64,000 nt of DNA from Bacteroidaceae bacterium (lineage in GTDB: Bacteria; Bacteroidota; Bacteroidia; Bacteroidales; Bacteroidaceae), in NCBI GenBank assembly GCA_017631315.1, contig JAGBTN010000007.1, positions 166,392-230,391 of the forward strand. Direction: 5' to 3'. Shown piece by piece: positions 25,633-33,576 of the stretch. A model generated the notes under the pieces. It was not told the DNA's origin, searched no databases, and saw only the letters and a list, made by a program, of their open reading frames with translations. Numbering within the stretch: the first letter of the stretch is position 1; every line of letters begins with the position of its first letter. A program made the position numbers and the translations under genes.

Positions 25633-26673
25633 ATGCCCGAAAGCTCTACATATCTGCCCGCAGAATGGCACGAACAGAGTGCAGTGCAACTCACATGGCC
25701 GCACAGCAACACCGATTGGCAGCCAATTCTGGAAGATGTAACACGCTGTTACATCGATATGACAAAAGCCATCGCCTCACGCGAACGCCTCATCATCGTC
25801 ACACCCAATCCCGAAGAAGTAGAGCATCTCCTCGCAAACAACCTTTCCGACGAAAGCATGCAGCGCATTTCGTTCTGCATGGCTCCCACTAACGACACCT
25901 GGGCTCGCGACCATGGCTTCATCACACTCCTTTCACCCAACGGCCCTCGTCTGCTCGACTTCAAGTTCAACGGCTGGGGCGAGAAGTTTGCCGCCGATCT
26001 CGACAACTGCATTTGCAGAAGAATGGCAGAGCAGAACATCTTCAAAGGAGACTACGAAGACCATCTCGACTTCGTACTCGAAGGAGGCAGCATAGAAAGC
26101 GACGGCAAGGGCACCATCCTTACAACAAGCCATTGCCTGCTTGCGCCACATCGCAACCAACCTTTGTCGCAAGCACAAATCGAAGCCCGACTGCTCGATG
26201 CGCTCCATGCAAAACGCATCCTATGGCTCGACCATGGCTATCTTGCCGGCGACGACACCGACAGCCATATCGACACATTGGCACGCCTCTGTCCCGACGA
26301 CACGATTGCCTATGTGCAATGCCTCGACAAAGACGATGAACATTACACAGAATTATCTTTAATGGAGGCACAACTGCAGGAGTTCCGAACAACCGAAGGC
26401 AAACCTTATCGCCTTATTCCGCTCCCAATGGCAAAACCGGCATACGACGAGGACGGCACTCGCCTACCGGCCACATACGCCAACTTCCTCGTCATCAATG
26501 GAGCAGTGTTGATGCCTACCTACGGCGAACCTGCCACAGACCTCAAAGCCGAACAGCAGTTGCGTTTGGCTTTCCCAAACCATGACATCATCGGCATCGA
26601 TTGCCAACCACTCATCATACAGCATGGCAGCCTGCATTGCTGCACCATGCAATTCCCCATCGAAACATTATGA
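25633..26673 (+). CDS. aguA: Agmatine deiminase
   Basis: Converts agmatine to N-carbamoylputrescine and ammonia. The 346-residue protein belongs to the guanidino-modifying fold: WPHSNTDWQP at the N-terminus, NDTWARDHGF, VLEGGSIESDGKGT, HGYLAGDDTDSHIDTLAR with the catalytic histidine, and a C-terminal GSLHCCTMQ with the nucleophilic cysteine. It overlaps aguB by 4 bases (ATGA). The two enzymes form the arginine decarboxylase branch to putrescine. Confidence 0.95.
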   Translation: MPESSTYLPAEWHEQSAVQLTWPHSNTDWQPILEDVTRCYIDMTKAIASRERLIIVTPNPEEVEHLLANNLSDESMQRISFCMAPTNDTWARDHGFITLLSPNGPRLLDFKFNGWGEKFAADLDNCICRRMAEQNIFKGDYEDHLDFVLEGGSIESDGKGTILTTSHCLLAPHRNQPLSQAQIEARLLDALHAKRILWLDHGYLAGDDTDSHIDTLARLCPDDTIAYVQCLDKDDEHYTELSLMEAQLQEFRTTEGKPYRLIPLPMAKPAYDEDGTRLPATYANFLVINGAVLMPTYGEPATDLKAEQQLRLAFPNHDIIGIDCQPLIIQHGSLHCCTMQFPIETL

Positions 26674-27545
26674 AAATAGGTATCATACAGCAAAGCTGCA
26701 CCAACAGCATAGCAGAGAACAGAGAAAAGCTTGCCTCAAGCATTGCCGATTTAGCGAAGAAAGGCGCACAGCTTGTTGTTCTTCAAGAGTTGCACGACAG
26801 CCCCTACTTCTGCCAGACAGAGAGTACCGCTAACTTCCAGTACGCCTTGCCTATCCCTGGAGAAGCAACAGATTTCTATGCAAAGGTAGCCAAGGAAAAC
26901 GGCATCGTACTCGTCACGAGTCTCTTCGAGCGCCGTGCAGCAGGGCTCTACCACAACACTGCAGTTGTCTTCGAGGCCGACGGCAGCATTGCCGGCATAC
27001 ATCGCAAGATGCACATCCCCGACGACCCTGCATACTACGAAAAGTTCTATTTCACGCCTGGCGACCTCGGCTTCCATCCCATACAAACAAGTGTAGGCAA
27101 GATTGGCCTGCAAGTCTGCTGGGACCAATGGTATCCCGAAGGAGCACGTCTTATGGCTCTGCAAGGAGCAGACCTCCTCGTCTATCCCACCGCCATTGGT
27201 TACGAAAGCACCGACACCAAGGAAGAACAAGCACGGCAACGCGATGCATGGATGACCATCCAGCGCAGCCATGCCATTGCCAACGGCATTCCCGTCGTTG
27301 CAGTCAATCGTGTCGGCCTCGAGCAAGACCCCAGCGGTGCGACGAATGGCATTCAGTTCTGGGGAAGCAGTTTCGTAGCAGGACAGCAAGGCGAACTGCT
27401 CTACCAAGCAAGCGACACAAAGGAAGAGACAGCCATCGTCGATGTCGACCTGCAACGCACAGAAACCGTGCGTCAGTGGTGGCCTTTCTTGCGCGACCGT
27501 CGCATAGAAGCTTACGGCGACCTCACACGTCGTTTCATTGATTGA
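26670..27545 (+). CDS. aguB: N-carbamoylputrescine amidase
   Basis: Hydrolyses N-carbamoylputrescine to putrescine, CO2 and ammonia. The 291-residue nitrilase-fold protein starts at the ATG at 26670 inside the ATGA overlap with aguA; the frame is open further upstream inside aguA but that is not credible. The catalytic triad is visible: glutamate in VVLQELHDSPY, lysine in HRKMHIPDDP, cysteine in LQVCWDQWYPE. Together with aguA it gives a complete agmatine-to-putrescine step. Confidence 0.95.
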   Translation: MKIGIIQQSCTNSIAENREKLASSIADLAKKGAQLVVLQELHDSPYFCQTESTANFQYALPIPGEATDFYAKVAKENGIVLVTSLFERRAAGLYHNTAVVFEADGSIAGIHRKMHIPDDPAYYEKFYFTPGDLGFHPIQTSVGKIGLQVCWDQWYPEGARLMALQGADLLVYPTAIGYESTDTKEEQARQRDAWMTIQRSHAIANGIPVVAVNRVGLEQDPSGATNGIQFWGSSFVAGQQGELLYQASDTKEETAIVDVDLQRTETVRQWWPFLRDRRIEAYGDLTRRFID

Positions 27546-27583
27546 ACTTCACCCTATATATATAATAAGGTATAAGAAAAAAG

Positions 27584-29776
27584 ATGTCAAGTACACTCAG
27601 ATTTCAAATCGTAGGCGAGGCATTCAAAAAAAGACCCGTCGAAGTGCCCCATCGCGAGGAACGTCCCAGCGAGTTCTTTGCCAAATATGTTTTCACCAAA
27701 CAGAAGATGCAGCAATACCTGCCTGCACAAGTCTACCAGAAGATGTGCGACGTCATCGAAGGCGATGCCGTACTCGACATGGCAACGGCCGATGCAGTGG
27801 CAGCAGGCATAAAGAAGTGGGCTATGGAACTTGGTGCCACACACTGCACACACTGGTTCCAGCCTCTGACCGAAGGCACGGCAGAGAAGCACGACGGCTT
27901 CGTAGAGCACGACGGCAAGGGTGGCATGATAGAAGAATTCACGGGCAAGCAACTCGTACAGCAAGAGCCCGACGCCAGTTCGTTCCCCAGTGGCGGCATC
28001 CGCAGCACATTCGAAGCCAGAGGCTACAGCGCATGGGACCCCACAAGTCCAGTCTTCATTCTGGGCGACACACTGATGATTCCCACCATCTTCATTTCCT
28101 ATACCGGCGAAGCCCTCGACTACAAGGCTCCCCTCAAGAAGTCGCTCAAGGCAGTCGACAAGGCAGCCACAGCCGTTGCACAATATTTCTACCCCGACGT
28201 GAAGAAGGTCATCAGCAACCTTGGCTGGGAACAAGAGTACTTCCTCGTCGACGAAGGACTCTATGCAGCACGCCCCGACCTGCTCATGACCGGACGCACC
28301 CTGCTCGGCCACGACAGTGCAAAGAACCAGCAGATGGACGACCACTACTTCGGCTCCATCCCAATGCGTGTTGCAGCCTTCATGAAGGACCTTGAGATAA
28401 AAGCCCTGGAACTTGGCATTCCCTGCAAGACACGCCACAACGAGGTGGCCCCCAACCAGTACGAGCTGGCACCCATCTTCGAAGAGACCAATCTTGCCAT
28501 AGACCACAATATGCTCATCATGAGCCTGATGAAACGCACTGCCCGCAAGCACGGATTCCGTTGCCTGCTGCACGAAAAGCCGTTTGCAGGCATCAATGGC
28601 AGCGGCAAGCACAACAACTGGAGCCTTGCCACCGACACCGGCATTCTGCTACACGGCCCCGGCAAGACACCGCTCGACAACCTGCGTTTTGTCACCTTCA
28701 TTGTCGAGTCGCTTATGGCAGTCCATCGCCACAATGGTTTGCTCAAGGCTTCCATCATCAGTGCCACCAACGTGCATCGTCTGGGAGCAGCCGAAGCACC
28801 GCCAGCCATCGTGTCGAGCTTCCTTGGCAAACAGCTCAGCGACCTGCTCGAACATCTGGAGACATGTACCGACGACGAGCTCATCAGCCTCACCGGCAAG
28901 CAGGCACTCTGCCTGGACATTCCGCAGATACCCGAGTTGATGCAGGACGACACCGACCGCAACCGCACCTCGCCTTTTGCCTTCACGGGCAATCGTTTCG
29001 AGTTCCGCGCCGTAGGCAGTCAGCAGAACTGTGCAGCAGCCATGATTGTCATCAACACTGCAATGGCAGAAGCCCTGACAAACTTCAAGGTGCGCGTCGA
29101 TGCTCTTATCGCCGAAGGCGTAGAACCCATGAAGGCTATTCTCCGCATTGTTCGCGAAGACATCAAGACCTGCAAGCCCATCCATTTCGACGGCAACGGC
29201 TATAGCGACGCATGGAAGCAGGAGGCAGCACGCCGTGGCCTCGACGTAGAGACCTGTGCACCCATCATTCTCGACCAATACCTTGCACCCGCAACCGTCG
29301 AGATGTTCTCGAAGATGAACGTCCTCACGAAGGCAGAACTCCTGGCTCGCAACGAGATAAAACTCGACACCTACATCAAGAAGATACAGATTGAGGCACG
29401 CATACTGGGCGACATCTGCATGAACCACATCATACCTGTGGCAACACGCTACCAGACACAACTCATCGACAATGTGCACAAGATGGCGGACATCTTCCCT
29501 ACCGAGACGGCCGAACGCCTCAATGGCACCAACATGAGCCTCATCAAGCAAATTGGCGAGCACAATACCTTCGTCATCGAAAATGTGGAACGTCTCATCG
29601 AAGCCCGTCGCGTTGCCAACCGCATCAAGAACGACAGAGAGCGTGCCATTGCCTACCACGACACCGTAGCACCTCTCATCGAAGAGATACGCTACCACGT
29701 CGACCAACTGGAACTCATCGTCGACGACGAACTCTGGCCGCTGCCCAAGTACCGCGAGATGCTGTTCATACACTAA
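27584..29776 (+). CDS. glnN: Type III glutamine synthetase
   Basis: ATP-dependent synthesis of glutamine from glutamate and ammonium by the long GSIII form typical of Bacteroidales. The 730 residues match that family. Landmarks are HCTHWFQPLTEGTAEKHDGF, WEQEYFLVD, ETNLAIDHNMLIM, the ATP-site segment NGSGKHNNWSL, HNGLLKASI and RFEFRAVGSQQN, then a helical C-terminal extension. It begins 38 bases after aguB, perhaps in the same transcript; I see no promoter in that gap. Confidence 0.97.
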   Translation: MSSTLRFQIVGEAFKKRPVEVPHREERPSEFFAKYVFTKQKMQQYLPAQVYQKMCDVIEGDAVLDMATADAVAAGIKKWAMELGATHCTHWFQPLTEGTAEKHDGFVEHDGKGGMIEEFTGKQLVQQEPDASSFPSGGIRSTFEARGYSAWDPTSPVFILGDTLMIPTIFISYTGEALDYKAPLKKSLKAVDKAATAVAQYFYPDVKKVISNLGWEQEYFLVDEGLYAARPDLLMTGRTLLGHDSAKNQQMDDHYFGSIPMRVAAFMKDLEIKALELGIPCKTRHNEVAPNQYELAPIFEETNLAIDHNMLIMSLMKRTARKHGFRCLLHEKPFAGINGSGKHNNWSLATDTGILLHGPGKTPLDNLRFVTFIVESLMAVHRHNGLLKASIISATNVHRLGAAEAPPAIVSSFLGKQLSDLLEHLETCTDDELISLTGKQALCLDIPQIPELMQDDTDRNRTSPFAFTGNRFEFRAVGSQQNCAAAMIVINTAMAEALTNFKVRVDALIAEGVEPMKAILRIVREDIKTCKPIHFDGNGYSDAWKQEAARRGLDVETCAPIILDQYLAPATVEMFSKMNVLTKAELLARNEIKLDTYIKKIQIEARILGDICMNHIIPVATRYQTQLIDNVHKMADIFPTETAERLNGTNMSLIKQIGEHNTFVIENVERLIEARRVANRIKNDRERAIAYHDTVAPLIEEIRYHVDQLELIVDDELWPLPKYREMLFIH

Positions 29777-29844
29777 AGAACGAAAAACAAATCCCTTCCT
29801 TCTACAAAAGGCATAAAAAGATTAAAACGCCAGAAGGAATAAAC

Positions 29845-29882
29845 AAAAATCCGTGCAGCCCAAATGGGTTGTACGGATTTTT
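29845..29882. terminator. Bidirectional terminator
   Basis: A 17-bp stem with G-T pairs (arms 29845-29861 and 29866-29882, AAAAATCCGT...) and a 4-base loop, A-rich before and T-rich after, between glnN and the converging restriction gene. Confidence 0.85.
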
Positions 29883-29905
29883 ATTAGGACATATTCGTTA
29901 AAGTA

Positions 29906-30805
29906 TCAGAAGAAATAAGGCTCTGATGCTAATGCATAATTCTCTTCTGAGAATTTATACTCTTTTATTGTTCTGTTTTTGATTAGTTTTAATATTTTTT
30001 CTTCATTATGATGAAATTGCATTTGCCCCTGATGCCACTGCACAAATCCAAATGGTAGTTGAATCGTGCTACCACCTGTTCTCGTTCCATATTCTACAAG
30101 ATTAGTATGGTTTTTTATTTTCTCACGCAAGTCTTCTAAATTGAGCATAGTATCTTGTACTTCCTCCTCCTCACCAGGCAATAGGTTTTTATACCAAATA
30201 ACATTTGCCCAGCATTTCGGATTGCTTGCCAGTCCTCTTATAAAACAAAAATCAAATAATTCTGCAATATTCTCTTTAAACCAATCAAGAAGAACAGAAG
30301 AAAGATTTGCATTATATCGTTGAAGAGTATTGAAAACAAGACGATGCTTTTTCACTTGATACGCTTTTTCAACTACAGCATACTCATGTATGATTGTTTG
30401 AGTGTCTAACGCAGAGCCCCAATATAGAGAAATTGCTCTTCTCACATCGTCAGAAATAGTTTTTTTGTATTGTTTTTCAAACCCCGCAATAAATCTCTCA
30501 ACAGTTATCAAATACACTTGCCCCCCAGAACTTTTCTTTAAAGAAACATTAATATATTCTCCCTTGTCAGTTAAAAGATAAAGATCGGGTTTGGCCTTTG
30601 TAGAACCTCCTAATACTGATTGGATGCCTTTTTCATGCAATCCTCCTTCCGAAATACTAACGAATCTACCTGACTTCTTGGCTATTTTCACCAAGTCTTC
30701 TTGCACTTTTGCTCGTTCACAAACATAAGATGTAACAAGGTCTTCATTTTTGTGTCCACTTAATTTGGCATGTACCCATCCTTTCTGCCTGTCCCTTTCT
30801 TCCAT
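29906..30805 (-). CDS. Putative type II restriction endonuclease
   Basis: A 299-residue protein, AT-rich compared with the flanking genes. The likely active site is AKPDLYLLTDKG followed by INVSLKKSSGG, a PD-x-SxK version of the PD-(D/E)XK motif. It follows a C5-cytosine methyltransferase on the same strand, the usual arrangement for a type II restriction system. The recognition sequence cannot be read. The ATG at 30805 has no good ribosome-binding site and lies 15 bases behind a terminator hairpin, so its expression seems tightly held. Confidence 0.72.
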   Translation of the reverse strand: MEERDRQKGWVHAKLSGHKNEDLVTSYVCERAKVQEDLVKIAKKSGRFVSISEGGLHEKGIQSVLGGSTKAKPDLYLLTDKGEYINVSLKKSSGGQVYLITVERFIAGFEKQYKKTISDDVRRAISLYWGSALDTQTIIHEYAVVEKAYQVKKHRLVFNTLQRYNANLSSVLLDWFKENIAELFDFCFIRGLASNPKCWANVIWYKNLLPGEEEEVQDTMLNLEDLREKIKNHTNLVEYGTRTGGSTIQLPFGFVQWHQGQMQFHHNEEKILKLIKNRTIKEYKFSEENYALASEPYFF

Positions 30806-30820
30806 TTTATTCGAATAAAA

Positions 30821-30848
30821 AATGACCAGATAGCTCTATCCGGTCATT
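30821..30848 (-). terminator. Terminator hairpin directly before the endonuclease gene
   Basis: In the minus-strand RNA a 13-bp stem with one mismatch (AATGACCGGATAG and partner) is followed by six T. It lies between methyltransferase and endonuclease, so only read-through reaches the endonuclease unless another promoter exists. Confidence 0.8.
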
Positions 30849-30873
30849 GAAAGGAACACAGGCGGCAGAGTAA

Positions 30874-30983
30874 GCAGCAAAGTCGGCAAACTTGATAACA
30901 ATACCCTACCCACCCATGTTCATGACACGGATAGCAGGAGCATATAGTTTCTTGTTATCTTATGGTTTTGCCGACCTTACTGC
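30874..30983 (-). promoter_or_regulatory. Long inverted repeat between methyltransferase and endonuclease
   Basis: Arms of 17 bases (30874-30890 and 30967-30983) pair with two mismatches around TTTGCCGAC. A second inner stem, GATAACAA (30894-30901) and TTGTTATC (30952-30959), lies inside. The loop holds GGGTGGGTAGGG in the minus-strand RNA. The element ends shortly before the terminator hairpin at 30821-30848. Confidence 0.65.
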
Positions 30984-31015
30984 TAAAAATATATGCCTTC
31001 GCTAAATGTAATTAT

Positions 31016-32206
31016 CTAAAATAATTCTTGTTGTATATACTTATCTCTTTTTGTTGTTATATGATTATTGAGTTCGTCGGGAGTTAAATCCCTATTGTTT
31101 TCTTTTAAATAAGTCTTTACAGAGTCTTTAATTGCCCTTGACAAAAAAGTTGGGACTGCATTCCCTATCTGCAGATTCCTTTCCGACCTTGTACCAAAGA
31201 ATTGATAGTCATCTGGAAAGCCTTGCAATCTAGCGCCTTCTCTAGTGGAGAGGGGTCTCGGCTGTTTGGGATGGACACATCTTGAAGACGATACGCAACC
31301 TAAGTTTCGGGTTATTGTTGTGCTCGGCTTATTCCACCAGAGTCTACAATAACAATTTGCAAAGCCGCTAGTAGGTCTCAATTCTTTTGGCACATCGGCA
31401 GGAGAGCCTCCGTCTGGAAGTGCCTCCATCAATCTCACTAAATGTTCACCATTTCGTGATACATTATGATCCATCAATACTTCCGGAGCATTCTGTCTCA
31501 TCAGTTCCTGGTATTCGTTATAAGGACTAGATTCGTATGAAGTTGCAGAGCCGCCATTTTCTATAGGCGGCAAGTCTCCTAGTGCCTCTCCCAGTGTCAC
31601 ATATGGTTTAAGACCAGGTATGACGCCTGTTTCTGGATTATAATGAGTAGGCTGCGGATAGTTGTATTTTCCTCCCAACAATGTACCAACTAATATCACT
31701 CTTTCCCTAATCTGCGGAGCTCCATAGTCAGCAGAATTCAATAGCCGAATATTCACATCATAACCTATCGACTCAAAGAGAGAAATAATTGTTTTTATTA
31801 ACTCTCCCTTACACATTGAAAGAAGGCCCTTCACATTCTCAAAGACAAATAGTTTGGGGCGAAGTTCTGTTAGAATGCGGTAATATTCTTGGAATAATTT
31901 ACCTCTTGGGTCGTCTATCAAGCGTTTCCCAACTGTTGAATATGCCTGGCAAGGAGGCCCGCCTACAACTATGTCGATATCTCCCTTATTCAAACCTAAA
32001 TCTTTTGACAAATCGGATTGTGAGAAATCCTTAATGTCCTTATTGTATATCTTTACTGAAGGATGATTAAGGGAATACGCTGTTGCCATAGGTGTGAGAA
32101 TCTCATTGGCTGCTACAATTTCAAAATCTTCATCATGAGCAAATCCATAAGATAGCCCACCTACTCCTGCGAATAAATCAATAACCTTAAATTTTTCCTT
32201 TGACAT
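31016..32206 (-). CDS. DNA C5-cytosine methyltransferase
   Basis: A 396-residue methylase of the type II class. Motifs in order: I DLFAGVGGLSYGF, IV GGPPCQAYS with the catalytic cysteine, VI FVFENVKG, VIII QIRERVILVG, IX RPLSTREGARLQGFP and X QIGNAVP. The variable target-recognition region lies between VIII and IX and does not reveal the target. The ATG at 32206 is preceded by a strong AAAAGGGGG ribosome-binding site; an in-frame ATG at 32323 would add 39 residues, read from the folded leader. It should protect DNA from the adjacent endonuclease. Confidence 0.95.
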   Translation of the reverse strand: MSKEKFKVIDLFAGVGGLSYGFAHDEDFEIVAANEILTPMATAYSLNHPSVKIYNKDIKDFSQSDLSKDLGLNKGDIDIVVGGPPCQAYSTVGKRLIDDPRGKLFQEYYRILTELRPKLFVFENVKGLLSMCKGELIKTIISLFESIGYDVNIRLLNSADYGAPQIRERVILVGTLLGGKYNYPQPTHYNPETGVIPGLKPYVTLGEALGDLPPIENGGSATSYESSPYNEYQELMRQNAPEVLMDHNVSRNGEHLVRLMEALPDGGSPADVPKELRPTSGFANCYCRLWWNKPSTTITRNLGCVSSSRCVHPKQPRPLSTREGARLQGFPDDYQFFGTRSERNLQIGNAVPTFLSRAIKDSVKTYLKENNRDLTPDELNNHITTKRDKYIQQELF

Positions 32207-32210
32207 AAAA

Positions 32211-32309
32211 GCCCCCTTTTCGTTTTTGAAAAGAGGGCGTGGAAGAGATGTGTTTAACCAAGGCTTAGCACAGCCCACATCAGACAACAATTCTTCTGTC
32301 CACGCCCTC
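32211..32309 (-). promoter_or_regulatory. Leader with two competing hairpins at the methyltransferase start
   Basis: Hairpin 1: an 11-bp perfect pair GAGGGCGTGGA/TCCACGCCCTC (arms 32299-32309 and 32233-32243). Hairpin 2: GCCCTCTTTTC (32228-32238) with GAAAAGGGGGC (32211-32221), one mismatch, which buries the ribosome-binding site. Both need bases 32233-32238, so they exclude each other. Confidence 0.55.
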
Positions 32310-32426
32310 GTGAGCGTAAACATCCAATTGCTTGTCCGACTGATGTGTTCGTAGAGTGCTAATTCTGGTTAACCAGTCAAATCAAGGATGTCCAAACTAT
32401 GTTTCTATTTTACTTTCATTCTCGTT

Positions 32427-32705
32427 TTAATCTAAAAACAACCAACTGTTTGCTATGTCACGTATCCTGTCACAATCAGGTTCTGGCTTTCCGTCATCAC
32501 CCATGCGGACAAGTTCTTGCAGAGAATATATCTCCGTCGTTTTGCCGATTTTGATAGCATCTCTTGCATCTACATTCAATATAATCTTGCCACAACGAAG
32601 TCCGATGGCAAGGACATCATCCTCGTCATACAGTTCGTTTATATAGTCCTCGACTATATCTGTTATACGTAGTTCTAAAGCATGTATGTCCTGAATACTG
32701 CTCAT
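32427..32705 (-). CDS. 92-residue acidic protein at the head of the restriction operon
   Basis: Starts at the ATG at 32705 after an AGGA ribosome-binding site and ends at 32427. It begins MSSIQDIHALELRITDIVED, with further acidic stretches (DYINELYDEDDVLAIGL) and IGKTTEIYSLQELVRMGDDG. No helix-turn-helix of the usual restriction control proteins is visible and I do not recognise the family. It is the first ORF after the attenuator-like leader and 220 bases ahead of the methyltransferase. It may be a control protein of another kind or an unrelated passenger. Confidence 0.65.
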   Translation of the reverse strand: MSSIQDIHALELRITDIVEDYINELYDEDDVLAIGLRCGKIILNVDARDAIKIGKTTEIYSLQELVRMGDDGKPEPDCDRIRDIANSWLFLD

Positions 32706-32760
32706 AATAACATCCTGCAGCAACAGACTATATCTTCAGGCATATTACAGGTGCTTCCAG

Positions 32761-32931
32761 AAAAAGACCTCAGAATACAAGAAAAGTGCGAAACATGGCT
32801 CTTCTCTTGTATCGTGAGGTCCTAGGAATTACCTGTACTACTAAGATATAAGTCATGCCCGCACTATTGCACGGGCATCGGCTGACTTATTCAAGTAGTA
32901 CAATCGAGAAATTTCCTAGGTTTCACGATAC
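32761..32931 (-). promoter_or_regulatory. Attenuator-like leader: antiterminator versus terminator
   Basis: In the minus-strand RNA, five nested pairings close a long arm: GTATCGTGA (32931-32923) with 32817-32809, CCTAGGAA (32920-32913) with 32828-32821, TGTACTACT (32902-32894) with 32842-32834, ATAAGTCA (32890-32883) with 32855-32848, TGCCCG (32877-32872) with 32861-32856. The 3' half also pairs with the next segment: GACCTCA (32821-32815) with 32772-32766 and ATACAAGA (32812-32805) with 32782-32775, a 19-bp hairpin followed by TTTTT. The two folds compete for 32809-32817. Confidence 0.7.
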
Positions 32932-33012
32932 TCTGAATAAATAGCTGATGCTATTATTGTTTGTATGTTGAGAAAGGTACCTCCACCGAGGTTGTAATCA
33001 CCCTTTCGACGA

Positions 33013-33020
33013 CAAAGATA
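33013..33020 (-). promoter_or_regulatory. Bacteroidetes -7 element, restriction-modification operon
   Basis: TATCTTTG on the minus strand. Transcription from here would pass the attenuator-like leader, then the 92-residue ORF, methyltransferase and endonuclease. Confidence 0.6.
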
Positions 33021-33229
33021 CAAAGAAAAATGGGAATAGAAAATGAAAACGAAAAATTCTTCCTATTTACATTGATAAAATTTAACCTGCTCCTGAACTG
33101 TAAAATGAAATCAAGTAAAAAACAACATTAAGAATATCTAACTGCTGTAAAGTAATTATAGTATTAAGTATTTAATCACTCAACCGAGTATAGGAATAAG
33201 ACTAAACCCTGTAAACCGCTTGTCGGAAT

Positions 33230-33262
33230 AAGTCTCTAAACTGACAACCTAAATCAGGAAAG
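33230..33262. repeat. Conserved flank of array D
   Basis: The 30 bases from about 33232 (TCTCTAAACTG... to ...AATCAGGAAAG) are found as an exact reverse complement at about 47460-47489, beside array F. A further shared piece, TGTAAAGTAATTATAG, is near 33153 and, reversed, near 47500-47515. Confidence 0.85.
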
Positions 33263-33264
33263 TA

Positions 33265-33374
33265 CAGACGCTGCAGTCCACTTGGCAAAATGGACGCGTC
33301 CTTCGAGACAACTTCACATGTGAAGTTGGGAAACTTCTCTGCAGTAAATGGCAAACTTCTCTGCAGAAGTTTTG
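33265..33374. repeat. 22-bp repeat array D (5 units)
   Basis: Units start at 33265, 33287, 33309, 33331 and 33353, exact period 22. Cores: CTGCAG, GGACGCGTCC, AACTTCACATGTGAAGTT, CTCTGCAG, CTCTGCAGAAG. Every core holds a palindrome but the sequence differs. The first three correspond in order to the reversed units of array F. The gap 33021-33229 holds no gene. Confidence 0.9.
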
Positions 33375-33489
33375 GCTGTGGTGTTTTGTATTCATTCTGA
33401 GTCTGTTGGGAAATCCTGTTTTCCCAGCTGTTATTCTCTCTGCCTTGATGCTTTCCGGCTGGACAAAAACTGATTATTTTGCGCCACCG

Positions 33490-33521
33490 TTTGGGGGTAT
33501 TCTTTTTTCTTTGTACTTTTG
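33490..33521 (+). promoter_or_regulatory. Consensus promoter of the nucleoside hydrolase gene
   Basis: TTTG (33490-33493), 20 bases, TACTTTTG (33514-33521). Confidence 0.8.
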
Positions 33522-33576
33522 CGATTGGTGTGGTCTCTCCCCGAACATACATTCCGAACCTTAAAACCCAAACACT

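Noticed and set aside
28649-29773. Long open frames opposite glnN
   Set aside because: They mirror the codon bias of glutamine synthetase and show no family signature.
30812-30910. A short open stretch ending just before the endonuclease start, perhaps a decayed gene
   Set aside because: It has no start codon after an upstream TAG and overlaps the inverted repeat and terminator, which explain the region better.
32761-32931. The long hairpin before the restriction operon as a retron
   Set aside because: No reverse transcriptase gene lies in the neighbourhood, and a T run after the second hairpin fits a terminator better.
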